Shown here in pieces: positions 1 to 6,936 of a DNA stretch of 12,219 bases (position 1 is its first letter; every line of letters starts with the position of its first letter). Both the position numbers and the translations under genes were made by a program. This stretch comes from Gammaproteobacteria bacterium (GTDB lineage Bacteria > Pseudomonadota > Gammaproteobacteria > SZUA-229). The stretch lies in the NCBI GenBank assembly GCA_029287815.1, contig JARFQK010000156.1, positions 1 to 12,219 on the forward strand, in the 5' to 3' direction. The notes beneath the pieces are model-generated. The model was not told where the DNA came from. It searched no databases and was given only the letters and a program-made list of their open reading frames with translations.

Positions 1-90
1 GTCAAGCTGATGCAGCGGTCTCAGAAATCGCCTTCTGAGGAGGAGTTGGCCTACACGTTTGGTGGGATGGTAAGCAATGCACACATCTGA
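1..90 (+). CDS. flhF: FlhF C-terminal tail (partial, 5' end outside window)
   Basis: An open frame runs from the window edge to a TGA at 88-90 and encodes 29 residues ending FGGMVSNAHI. Its stop lies 14 bases inside the start of flhG, which is the usual flhF-flhG arrangement. FlhF is an SRP-type GTPase that sets the polar site of flagellar assembly. The GTPase core lies upstream of this window and cannot be checked, so the name rests on the following flhG and fliA and on the overlap rather than on any visible motif. Confidence 0.75.
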   Translation, partial: VKLMQRSQKSPSEEELAYTFGGMVSNAHI

Positions 91-961
91 ATTAAATGCG
101 GATCAAGCAACAGGCTTGAGGAAAATAGTCAATCCAAGACCGGTCAGGGTGATCGCGGTCAGCAGTGGCAAGGGCGGTGTAGGCAAAACCAACGTGTCAG
201 TCAATCTTGCGGCTGCATTGGCCAAAGATGGTAAGGAGGTGCTGTTGCTGGATGCCGACCTGGGGCTCGCCAATGTCGATGTCTTGCTTGGTCTCAACCC
301 AGCGTATGATCTCTCCCACGTCATCAGCGGCGAACGTTCGCTGGAGGAAGTCATGATCGACGGGCCGGCAAACGTCAAAGTCATTCCGGCATCATCCGGT
401 GTCAGTCGCATGGCGAATCTGACCAGAGCCGAACAGGCAGGTTTGATCAATGCCTTCAACGAGCTTGGTCACGCGATCGATGTGATGGTAGTCGACACAG
501 CTGCAGGTATATCCGATAGCGTTGTCAGCTTTTGCTGCGCATCGCAGGAAGTGATCGTAGTCGTATGCGATGAGCCCACATCGATCACGGATGCCTATGC
601 GTTTATCAAGGTGATGAGTCGTGAACACAAGATCGAGCGGTTCCAGATCCTGGCGAATATGGCGCATTCGACGCACGAGGGACGCGAGCTGTTCAACAAG
701 CTTTCCAAAGCCACAGACCGGTTCCTTGACGTCATGCTGAATTTCATGGGAACCATTCCGTATGACGAGCGTTTACGCAAGGCAGTACAACACCAGCGTG
801 CCGTTGTTGAAGCCTTCCCACGAAGTCCTTCGGCGCTGGCTTTGAAGCGGGTGGCGAAACAGATCGACAAATGGCCCGAAGCATCAGAGATCGGTGGCCA
901 GCTCGAATTCTTCATTGAACGCTTGGTACAACTAGACACCAGTGCGACCGGAGCGATCTGA
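77..961 (+). CDS. flhG: Flagellar number regulator FlhG (FleN), MinD-like ATPase
   Basis: This 294-residue protein is a ParA/MinD-type ATPase. It has a deviant Walker A motif GKGGVGKT at 31-38, a LLLDADLGLANVD segment at 56-68 and a VVDTAAG switch II motif at 138-144. Residues 9-15 read DQATGLR. This matches the DQAxxLR helix by which FlhG is known to stimulate the FlhF GTPase, and its presence supports ATG 77 as the true start. A G-rich stretch at 61-70 could serve as ribosome binding site. FlhG limits flagellar number at the pole, acting on FlhF and, in Pseudomonas and Vibrio, on the master regulator FleQ/FlrA. The gene overlaps the flhF end by 14 bases and its stop shares one base with the fliA start, which implies translational coupling along the operon. 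FleN is the Pseudomonas name. Confidence 0.96.
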   Translation: MHTSELNADQATGLRKIVNPRPVRVIAVSSGKGGVGKTNVSVNLAAALAKDGKEVLLLDADLGLANVDVLLGLNPAYDLSHVISGERSLEEVMIDGPANVKVIPASSGVSRMANLTRAEQAGLINAFNELGHAIDVMVVDTAAGISDSVVSFCCASQEVIVVVCDEPTSITDAYAFIKVMSREHKIERFQILANMAHSTHEGRELFNKLSKATDRFLDVMLNFMGTIPYDERLRKAVQHQRAVVEAFPRSPSALALKRVAKQIDKWPEASEIGGQLEFFIERLVQLDTSATGAI

Positions 962-1713
962 TGACCGTAACGTCAAGTTATTCGGAAATTGGCGCCTTGA
1001 ATGGTGATTCCCCAAACTATGACGAGCTGATGACCCGTTACGCACCGATGGTAAAACACATCGCCTATCACATGATGGGGCGATTACCATCGACCGTGCA
1101 ACTGGATGATATGATCCAGGCAGGCATGATAGGCCTGTTTGAGGCACTGAAAGGATACGATATGTCCCGCGGTGCGAGCTTTGAGACCTATGCCCGCATC
1201 CGAATACGCGGAGCGATGATCGATGAAGTGCGCCGTGGAGACTGGACGCCGCGCTCGGTCTACCGGAAGTCGCGGCTATTATCCGAGGCCATCAAGGAAG
1301 TCGAGGAGCGAGAGGGCAGAGATGCCAAGGACAGCGAGATCGCCGAAATATTGAATATGGACATGCACGAGTACAGTAATCTGGTCAAAGAGGCTGCGGG
1401 TTCGCAGCTGCTCAGTTACGAGGACATCACATCGACGAGCGGCAACAAGGACGAAATCTCCGCGGCGCATATCGAGGGGCCGTATCAGGAACTGCAGGAG
1501 GAAGACTTCAAAATCGGGCTGATAGAAAAGATTGCGAGTCTGCCCGAGCGCGAAAAGCTGGTCATGGCCCTTTATTATGAAGAGGAATTCAATCTTCGGG
1601 AAATCGGAGAGATTCTCGGTGTGTCCGAGGGCAGGGTTTGTCAGATCCACGGCCAGGCGCTGGCCCGACTGAGGGCAAGAATGTGCGAATGGCTCGACGA
1701 TAGCGGCAGCTAA
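961..1713 (+). CDS. fliA: Flagellar sigma factor 28 (FliA)
   Basis: This 250-residue protein is a full-length sigma-28, slightly longer than the E. coli protein of about 239. Region 2 covers roughly 27-105, including LDDMIQAGMIGLFEAL at 48-63 and IRGAMIDEVRRGDWTPRSV at 82-100. Region 3 follows at about 106-150. Region 4, with the promoter -35 helix-turn-helix, lies at about 193-240 (LPEREKLVMALYYEEEFN, then LREIGEILGVSEGRVCQIH). FliA directs RNA polymerase to late flagellar genes such as flagellin and is held in check by FlgM. The ATG overlaps the flhG TGA by one base, and GGAG at 950-953 lies 7 bases upstream. In Pseudomonas-like genomes the chemotaxis genes cheY-cheZ-cheA usually come next. 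Here mutL follows, so the flagellar operon appears to end with fliA. Confidence 0.97.
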   Translation: MTVTSSYSEIGALNGDSPNYDELMTRYAPMVKHIAYHMMGRLPSTVQLDDMIQAGMIGLFEALKGYDMSRGASFETYARIRIRGAMIDEVRRGDWTPRSVYRKSRLLSEAIKEVEEREGRDAKDSEIAEILNMDMHEYSNLVKEAAGSQLLSYEDITSTSGNKDEISAAHIEGPYQELQEEDFKIGLIEKIASLPEREKLVMALYYEEEFNLREIGEILGVSEGRVCQIHGQALARLRARMCEWLDDSGS

Positions 1714-1774
1714 TTTGCCAGCCCGAATGTCGCAGGAATCACTCGCAGATTATACTTAATGCGGGCTAGCCAGT

Positions 1775-1780
1775 TATAAT
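1775..1780 (+). promoter_or_regulatory. Candidate mutL promoter, perfect -10 box
   Basis: TATAAT lies 8 bases before the mutL ATG. The region 16-19 bases upstream of it (about 1750-1758) has only a poor -35 match. A start site 6-8 bases after the box would fall at 1786-1788, which gives an almost leaderless message. The box is seen directly; promoter activity is inferred. Confidence 0.5.
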
Positions 1781-1788
1781 ACGCGGCC

Positions 1789-3600
1789 ATGCCCGGTCGT
1801 ATTCATGTCATGTCCGATCATTTGGTTAACCAGATCGCAGCAGGCGAGGTGGTTGAGCGCCCCGCGTCGGTGGTAAAGGAACTGTTGGAGAACAGTCTCG
1901 ATGCTGATTCCAGCCATATCGAGGTCGATGTCGAACAGGGCGGTATAAAATCGATTCGCATTCGCGATGACGGCCACGGTATCCATAAGGACGATCTCAA
2001 GCTGTCGCTGGCGTCCCACGCAACCAGCAAAATCAGCAGCCTGGAAGATCTCGAATCCGTAAAAAGCCTTGGTTTCAGGGGCGAGGCATTGCCCAGTATT
2101 GCGTCGGTCAGCCGTATGAGCCTGACATCGCGTTGGCTCGATCATGATCAGGGATGGTGCGTCAGCGCAAAATCGAACGACCAATTTCAGATCAAGCCCG
2201 CTGCGCACGCCAGAGGTACCACCGTCGAAGTCAGGGACCTGTTTTACAATGTACCCGCTCGAAGAAAGTTTTTGCGCACAGAGAGAACAGAATTTGGTCA
2301 TCTCGAGGATGTCGTCAAACGGATCGCATTGAGCCATTTCGATGTAGACATAACGCTGCGGCACAATAGCCGTGCCGTCAGGCAGTTGCGCAAGGCCGAT
2401 GACCGATTGCATCAGGAGAAACGCATCGCTGGTGTGTGTGGACCGGCATTTATCGAAAATGCGGTCATGATCGATTACTCGATCGACAACCTGAGACTTT
2501 GGGGTTGGGTAACGAAACCGGTGTTCTCCCGAAGCCAGGCCGATATGCAGTATTTCTATGTGAATGGTCGTTGTGTGCGCGACAGGCTGGTGAGCCATGC
2601 GATTCGCCAGGCTTATCAGGACGTGCTCTACCACGGTCGACAACCTGCCTTTGTGCTGTATCTTGAACTCGATCCGTCGAGCGTTGACGTCAATGCGCAC
2701 CCTGGGAAGCACGAGGTGCGCTTCCGGCAGGGCCGCAACGTGCATGATTTCATTTTCCGCGCGGTCCATAAGTCACTGGCTGATCTGAGGCCCAGGGTGA
2801 CGCAACAGGCCGTTGAGGCCGAGCCGCTGCCCGCGGATGCCGACAATGCGGCAGCTCTTGGTGCATCGTCCGGGAAACGAACCGCAGTGCCGACTCAGTT
2901 TCGTCAGCAGGTCCCGCTGTCCTTCAACGTTACCGAGCAGATATCGGTATATGGGCAGATGCATGCGGCCGCATCAGATCCGACACCGACTCCCGAGCGT
3001 GCCGAAAGTGAGCCGATACCGCCTCTCGGATATGCGCAGGCCCAGCTCCATGGCGTTTACATTCTCGCAGAAAATGCGCAGGGACTGGTGCTGGTGGATA
3101 TGCACGCTGCGCACGAGCGAATTACCTATGAAAGACTGAAACAAGCCTGGCAGAGCAGCGGCGTGCCATCACAGCCCTTGCTAGTGCCCATCAAAATGGA
3201 TGTCAGCGAAAAGGAGGCGGCTCTGGTCCAACTCCATTGTGCAGACTTCACGAAGCTGGGATTCGAGGTCGATCGTATCGGGCCAGAGGCGCTAAGAATA
3301 CGCCAGATTCCGGTGCTGCTCGCGGACAACGATAGCGAGGCCCTGTTTCGCGACGTGCTGTCGGACTTGAACAAACATGGTAGCAGCACCCGCATCCTCG
3401 AGGCGATAAATCAGGTTTTGTCGACCATGGCCTGTCATGGATCTGTGCGAGCGAACCGAAAACTGACAATCGCCGAGATGAACGCGCTGCTTCGGGATAT
3501 GGAGCAGACTGAGCGTAGCGGCCAGTGCAACCATGGCCGTCCAACCTGGGTTCAACTGACGCTTGATCAACTCGACAAGCTCTTTATGCGTGGTCGATAA
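1789..3600 (+). CDS. mutL: DNA mismatch repair protein MutL, endonuclease type
   Basis: This 603-residue protein has an N-terminal GHKL ATPase at about 1-333: NQIAAGEVVERPASVVKELL with E31, then N35 and D38, DDGHGI at 60-65, GFRGEAL at 95-101 and GTT at 143-145. A variable linker covers about 334-412. The C-terminal dimerisation domain carries D437-MHA-AH-E443-RITY-E448, which fits the metal-binding DxHA(x)2E(x)4E endonuclease motif, plus ACHGSVRAN at 548-556 and CNHGRP at 580-585. QPLLVP at 462-467 matches the beta-clamp binding motif. MutL couples MutS mismatch recognition to strand removal, and this form should nick DNA itself, unlike the MutH-dependent E. coli protein. ATG 1789 gives the RIHV lead-in seen in relatives. 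ATG 1810 is a possible inner start. Neither has a visible ribosome binding site. The gene follows fliA with only 75 bases between. Confidence 0.97.
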   Translation: MPGRIHVMSDHLVNQIAAGEVVERPASVVKELLENSLDADSSHIEVDVEQGGIKSIRIRDDGHGIHKDDLKLSLASHATSKISSLEDLESVKSLGFRGEALPSIASVSRMSLTSRWLDHDQGWCVSAKSNDQFQIKPAAHARGTTVEVRDLFYNVPARRKFLRTERTEFGHLEDVVKRIALSHFDVDITLRHNSRAVRQLRKADDRLHQEKRIAGVCGPAFIENAVMIDYSIDNLRLWGWVTKPVFSRSQADMQYFYVNGRCVRDRLVSHAIRQAYQDVLYHGRQPAFVLYLELDPSSVDVNAHPGKHEVRFRQGRNVHDFIFRAVHKSLADLRPRVTQQAVEAEPLPADADNAAALGASSGKRTAVPTQFRQQVPLSFNVTEQISVYGQMHAAASDPTPTPERAESEPIPPLGYAQAQLHGVYILAENAQGLVLVDMHAAHERITYERLKQAWQSSGVPSQPLLVPIKMDVSEKEAALVQLHCADFTKLGFEVDRIGPEALRIRQIPVLLADNDSEALFRDVLSDLNKHGSSTRILEAINQVLSTMACHGSVRANRKLTIAEMNALLRDMEQTERSGQCNHGRPTWVQLTLDQLDKLFMRGR

Positions 3601-3708
3601 GGTTGCGTGGGTGACACGCTGACGCAGCTTGTGCATTGCGTTCTGAGAACTGCTGACACGAACGGGATTCAGCGACGACCGTTGATGCCGAATATATTGG
3701 GTCTGATG

Positions 3709-3983
3709 CCACTGCTGTCCCACATAGTGAGCTACCGGGTGAGAGCGAACACTGATAATAAAGCGTTATCGTCGTTAGTCGTCTCAAAGAGACTAAAAAT
3801 TCCGTTGGTTCATGGTCTCGCTGTGCTCGTATTATCACGTCATTGCGAGCGAAGCGAAGCAATCTTTCGAATCTCGCGCCTTTTCAACGGCTTGGATTCA
3901 CAGCTCCAACGAATGCGCAAGATTCAGGAGATTGCCGCGCCGCTGTCGCGGCTCGCAATGACGAGTAAGTGGGACAGCGGTGG
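3709..3983. repeat. Outer inverted repeat pair around an intergenic element
   Basis: CCACTGCTGTCCCAC at 3709-3723 is matched on the opposite strand by GTGGGACAGCGGTGG at 3969-3983, with one mismatch in 15. The pair encloses 275 bases, including the inner palindromic repeat. It could mark the ends of a degraded small mobile element into which the inner repeat later came. That reading is inference, and no transposase fragment is recognised. Confidence 0.5.
3838..3963. repeat. Dispersed palindromic repeat (CGTCATTGCGAGC ends)
   Basis: A perfect 13-bp inverted repeat forms the ends: CGTCATTGCGAGC at 3838-3850 and GCTCGCAATGACG at 3951-3963. A second perfect 7-bp pair lies inside, GCAATCT at 3859-3865 and AGATTGC at 3929-3935. 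The segments between the pairs (GAAGCGAA on the left, a CG-rich stretch on the right) are not complementary. The CATTGCGAGCGAAGCGAAGCAATC type of sequence is known as an intergenic repeat in many unrelated bacteria. The element is 126 bp with no coding capacity, so any movement would need help from elsewhere. No clear target duplication flanks it. Confidence 0.75.
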
Positions 3984-4032
3984 GCTGATGCACTTTGTCT
4001 AATCTGGCAATTCAGACTTGTATTAGTGCGTC

Positions 4033-4989
4033 ATGTCTTTGACCGTCCAGGCAGGTGTTTCAAAGCGTGACCCATTTGCGGTTCTGATCATGGGCCCCAC
4101 GGCTACCGGCAAGACTGACCTGGCCATTGCGCTCGCGGAAGCATTGCCGATGGATATCATTAGTGTCGACTCTGCGATGGTTTATCGCGGTCTGGACATC
4201 GGCACGGCCAAACCGGATGAAGCGACGCTCGCCAGGGTGCCCCACCGATTGATCGATATCTGTGATCCGACCGAGACCTACTCGGCGGGCCGCTTCAGGC
4301 GCGACGCGGTTGCCGAGATGGAGCAAATCAGTCGGGCAAGCAGAATACCGCTGCTGGTTGGCGGGACAATGCTATATTTCAGGGCCTTGCAATCGGGCAT
4401 TGCTGACCTGCCCAGTGCTGATCTGGAACTCCGTCGCGCACTCGAACGCGAGGCAGGCCAATTCGGGTGGCAACACATGCACAGGCGCTTGCAGGCGATC
4501 GACCCTGCGGCGGCCAAGCGCATTCATCCCAATGACCCGCAAAGGATTCAAAGGGCGCTGGAAGTTTATGAATCAGGCGGAAAAACGCTGACTGAGTATT
4601 GGCTTGAGCAGGGTCGGCAGCAGCTTCCCTACCGATGCATCAAAGTTGCATTGATGCCAGTTGACCGCGTAAATTTACGCAAGCTGATCGAAAGGCGCTT
4701 TGATAAAATGATCCGTGACGGCTTGATTGAAGAGGTCGAGCGGTTGTATCAACGGGGCGACTTGGATTCAGATCTGCCCGCCATCCGTGCGGTTGGTTAT
4801 CGGCAGATATGGGCGATGCTGGCTGGCGAGTATGGTTTCGAGAGCATGCGCGAACGAGCCATCATCGCTACCGCGCAGCTCGCAAAACGCCAGATGACCT
4901 GGCTCAGAAAAGAGAAAATGTGTAATTTTGTTGACCCAGAATCAGTCAAATCGTTGAATCTGCTGAAAAAGCTGAGATTTTTACTATGA
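4033..4989 (+). CDS. miaA: tRNA dimethylallyltransferase MiaA
   Basis: This 318-residue protein transfers a dimethylallyl group from DMAPP to N6 of A37 in tRNAs that read UNN codons. MiaB then usually adds the methylthio group. The P-loop GPTATGKT is at 21-28, followed by IISVDSAMVYRGLDIGTAKP at 42-61, where D46 is the likely catalytic Asp. LLVGGTMLYFRAL at 107-119, HPNDPQRIQRALEVY at 165-179, AVGYRQIW at 253-260 and TAQLAKRQMTWLR at 280-292 are family hallmarks. The length is normal. ATG 4033 gives a short N-terminal extension before the beta strand that leads into the P-loop. No ribosome binding site is visible, and no better start lies before the P-loop. The gene is separated from mutL by repeat-bearing sequence and precedes hfq as in most gammaproteobacteria. 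Confidence 0.97.
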   Translation: MSLTVQAGVSKRDPFAVLIMGPTATGKTDLAIALAEALPMDIISVDSAMVYRGLDIGTAKPDEATLARVPHRLIDICDPTETYSAGRFRRDAVAEMEQISRASRIPLLVGGTMLYFRALQSGIADLPSADLELRRALEREAGQFGWQHMHRRLQAIDPAAAKRIHPNDPQRIQRALEVYESGGKTLTEYWLEQGRQQLPYRCIKVALMPVDRVNLRKLIERRFDKMIRDGLIEEVERLYQRGDLDSDLPAIRAVGYRQIWAMLAGEYGFESMRERAIIATAQLAKRQMTWLRKEKMCNFVDPESVKSLNLLKKLRFLL

Positions 4990-5082
4990 TACTGTTTGTG
5001 AGCCGGCCTTTAGTGTAAGGTATCGGAATCTGAAGTCTTCAATACTGACCCATAAGAAAATATAAGTGCGGGGAACGTGATA

Positions 5083-5340
5083 ATGTCGAAAGGGCACCAC
5101 TTACAAGACCCTTATTTGAATGCATTAAGAAGAGAACGCGTGCCAGTGGCAATCTATCTGGTGAATGGCATCAAGTTGCAGGGCCAGATCGAATCATTCG
5201 ACCAATTTGCAGTGTTACTGAAAAATACGGTGACCCAGATGGTATACAAGCACGCGATATCAACCGTCGTACCTTCGCGCCAGGTCAAGTGGAGTGAGCC
5301 TCAAGGGGGTGGAAACGGTGGTGGTTCGAATGGTAAATAG
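5083..5340 (+). CDS. hfq: RNA chaperone Hfq
   Basis: This 85-residue Sm-like protein forms a hexameric ring that pairs small RNAs with mRNAs. The Sm core can be numbered exactly as in E. coli: Q8, D9, R16, R17 and R19 at the proximal face and rim, Q41 and F42 at the poly-U pocket, and Y55-K56-H57 in the Sm2 motif. The tail after residue 65 is short, at about 20 residues, and glycine-rich (GGGNGGGSNG at 75-84). The tail of E. coli Hfq is longer and acidic at its tip. ATG 5083 is chosen because GGGGA at 5070-5074 lies 8 bases upstream and the start matches the E. coli MAKG start. An in-frame GTG at 5077 would add two residues but sits too close to that ribosome binding site. The gene follows miaA by 93 bases and ends in a strong terminator. 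Confidence 0.97.
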   Translation: MSKGHHLQDPYLNALRRERVPVAIYLVNGIKLQGQIESFDQFAVLLKNTVTQMVYKHAISTVVPSRQVKWSEPQGGGNGGGSNGK

Positions 5341-5380
5341 TACCGCATTTGATGTATGATCGAGACGTGTGAGTTATTTT

Positions 5381-5410
5381 AACGGTCGCTTGACGCGGCC
5401 GTTTTTCTTT
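5381..5410 (+). terminator. Rho-independent terminator after hfq
   Basis: A 9-bp stem AACGGTCGC (5381-5389) pairs with GCGGCCGTT (5395-5403) across a TTGAC loop, with one G-T wobble. TTTCTTT follows immediately. It starts 40 bases after the hfq stop and should end the miaA-hfq transcript, or reduce read-through into hflX. Confidence 0.88.
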
Positions 5411-5511
5411 GTGACCGGCTTGGTCGACTGTCGCGACCGGTCCATAACCCGTTGAATAAAGATATTTTTTCAATCACTCAAAAATCTCCAAACCGGCTGA
5501 GGTGACTTTCA

Positions 5512-6804
5512 TTGTTTGATCGTGCTGACCGCGGCGATCGAGCCATCCTGGTTCACCTGGAGACCCGTGACGAATCCAGACGCGAAGATCTGTCCGAGTT
5601 CAACGAGCTGGTTTCTTCCGCTGGGGTGGAGGTCTGCTGCACCGCGACCAGTAGTCGTTACAGGCCGGAGCCGAAATATTTCATAGGCAAAGGAAAAGTC
5701 CTCGAGGTCAGGCAGCTGGTGGCAGATCATCGCGCCGACGTGGTTGTGTTCAATCATGCTCTGACGCCGTCGCAGGAGCGTAATCTCGAGGCATTGTTGC
5801 AGTGTCGCGTGCTCGACCGCACCGGACTGATACTGGATATCTTCGCGCAACGTGCGCGCTCTTTCGAGGGTAAGTTGCAGGTTGAGCTCGCACAGTTGAA
5901 GCACCTGTCAACGCGCCTGGTCAGGGGCTGGACCCACCTCGAGCGTCAGAAAGGCGGTATCGGCCTGCGTGGCCCGGGCGAGACTCAGCTCGAGACCGAC
6001 CGTCGACTGCTGGGTCAGCGCATCAAGCAGATCGTCAGTCGCCTGGAGAAAGTGCGAAAGCAGCGAGAGCAGGGACGTCAATCGCGGCGCAAGGCGGAAA
6101 TTCCGACAGTTTCTTTGGTTGGATATACCAATGCCGGAAAATCGACGTTATTCAACGCCATCACGGGTGCAGGGGTTTACATCAAGGACCAGTTGTTCGC
6201 AACACTCGATCCGACGCTCAGAAAAGTGAGTGTCGACGAAGATGTGAATATCATTCTAGCGGATACCGTCGGATTCATTCGCCACCTTCCCCACGACCTG
6301 GTCGAGGCGTTTCGATCGACCTTGCAGGAGACATCGGAGGCGCATCTGCTCCTTCATGTTGTCGATGCAACCGACGAAGATCGTGACGCCAGGATCGATG
6401 AAGTCGAGGCGGTGCTGGAGCAAATTCAGGCCGATCGCATTAAACGGATCCAGGTCATGAACAAGATCGATGTCGATGGAATCGAACCACGTGCGGAGAT
6501 CGATGCCGATGGGTTCGCTCGGCGCGTCTGGTTATCGGCGCATACCGGCGAGGGTCTGGACCTGCTGCGATTTGAACTCGCGCGGTTTTTCAGGCAGGAA
6601 ATGATTGTTGGGCAAATTAAACTGCTTCCGGCACAGGGGCGATTACGCGCGCTGTTGTTCGAATTGGGCGCCGTTACCCACGAAACCATCGATCACAGTG
6701 GGCATTTTTTGATTGAGCTCCGTATCGCCAGAAAAGACCTGCAAAGACTCGCGAGGCGCGAAAACATTGCGGTGGATGTACTGATGCCCGTCGCCGCTGC
6801 GTGA
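5512..6804 (+). CDS. hflX: Ribosome-associated GTPase HflX, TTG start
   Basis: This 430-residue protein is a typical HflX. The N-terminal HflX domain covers about 1-195 with the signature GGIGLRGPGETQLETDRR at 148-165. The GTPase domain then has G1 GYTNAGKST at 204-212, LFATLDPT at 228-235, G3 DTVGF at 251-255, G4 NKID at 317-320 and G5 SAHTGEG at 342-348. HflX binds and splits ribosomes, especially under heat stress, and has been reported as an RNA helicase. The TTG at 5512 is chosen because GAGGTGA at 5499-5505 lies 6 bases upstream and the resulting MFDRADRGDRAILVHLE aligns with the E. coli N-terminus. No in-frame ATG lies close by. The name comes from the hfl locus, but a direct role in FtsH control is doubtful. 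A terminator upstream and a 132-base gap downstream suggest a transcription unit partly its own. Confidence 0.96.
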   Translation: MFDRADRGDRAILVHLETRDESRREDLSEFNELVSSAGVEVCCTATSSRYRPEPKYFIGKGKVLEVRQLVADHRADVVVFNHALTPSQERNLEALLQCRVLDRTGLILDIFAQRARSFEGKLQVELAQLKHLSTRLVRGWTHLERQKGGIGLRGPGETQLETDRRLLGQRIKQIVSRLEKVRKQREQGRQSRRKAEIPTVSLVGYTNAGKSTLFNAITGAGVYIKDQLFATLDPTLRKVSVDEDVNIILADTVGFIRHLPHDLVEAFRSTLQETSEAHLLLHVVDATDEDRDARIDEVEAVLEQIQADRIKRIQVMNKIDVDGIEPRAEIDADGFARRVWLSAHTGEGLDLLRFELARFFRQEMIVGQIKLLPAQGRLRALLFELGAVTHETIDHSGHFLIELRIARKDLQRLARRENIAVDVLMPVAAA

Positions 6805-6826
6805 TGGTCTTGCGATACATTTCGCC

Positions 6827-6854
6827 GGGTTGGCTTGCGGGCGCAGCCCAACCC
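6827..6854. repeat. Inverted repeat after hflX (REP-like hairpin)
   Basis: GGGTTGGCT (6827-6835) pairs with AGCCCAACCC (6845-6854) around a 9-base GC-rich loop, with one bulged base. It resembles the GGTTGGGCTGCGCC-type intergenic palindromes seen in many bacteria. A T-rich stretch at 6868-6875 follows only after a 13-base spacer. It could weakly end or stabilise the hflX transcript but is not a standard intrinsic terminator. Confidence 0.55.
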
Positions 6855-6936
6855 ACCTAAAATGCCGTTCTTTTTAGAAACTTCTGTTCACTAATTCCAT
6901 CTGATCAATTTCAGAAGCTTAAATTTGGAGTCATAC

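Larger units (their letters stand above)
3601..4032. other. 432-base gene-free gap between mutL and miaA
   Basis: No convincing gene is seen here. mutL and miaA are usually adjacent or nearly so in gammaproteobacteria, so this gap looks like inserted sequence. It holds two nested inverted repeats (listed separately), a small stem GCGTG/CACGC at 3605-3619 and a GTCTC-AAA-GAGAC hairpin at 3781-3793. None of these is followed by a T run. No clear promoter for miaA is visible. Confidence 0.75.

Noticed and set aside
1720..1767. Inverted repeat AGCCCGAAT / ATGCGGGCT after fliA as a terminator
   Set aside because: The spacer is about 30 bases, one pair mismatches and no T run follows.
1774..2769. 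331-residue open frame on the - strand
   Set aside because: It lies opposite the mutL ATPase region and shows no family motif, so it is a shadow of mutL.
3781..3793. GTCTC-AAA-GAGAC hairpin after mutL as a terminator
   Set aside because: The stem is only 5 bp and is followed by an A-rich, not T-rich, run on the + strand.
3607..4002. 131-residue open frame on the + strand between mutL and miaA
   Set aside because: It runs straight through both inverted repeats, has no ribosome binding site and shows no recognisable family; it is treated as chance coding across repeat DNA.
5038..5066. Possible hfq promoter TTCAAT / TATAAG with 17-base spacing
   Set aside because: The -35 match is poor, and a start about 7 bases after the box would cut off the good GGGGA ribosome binding site.
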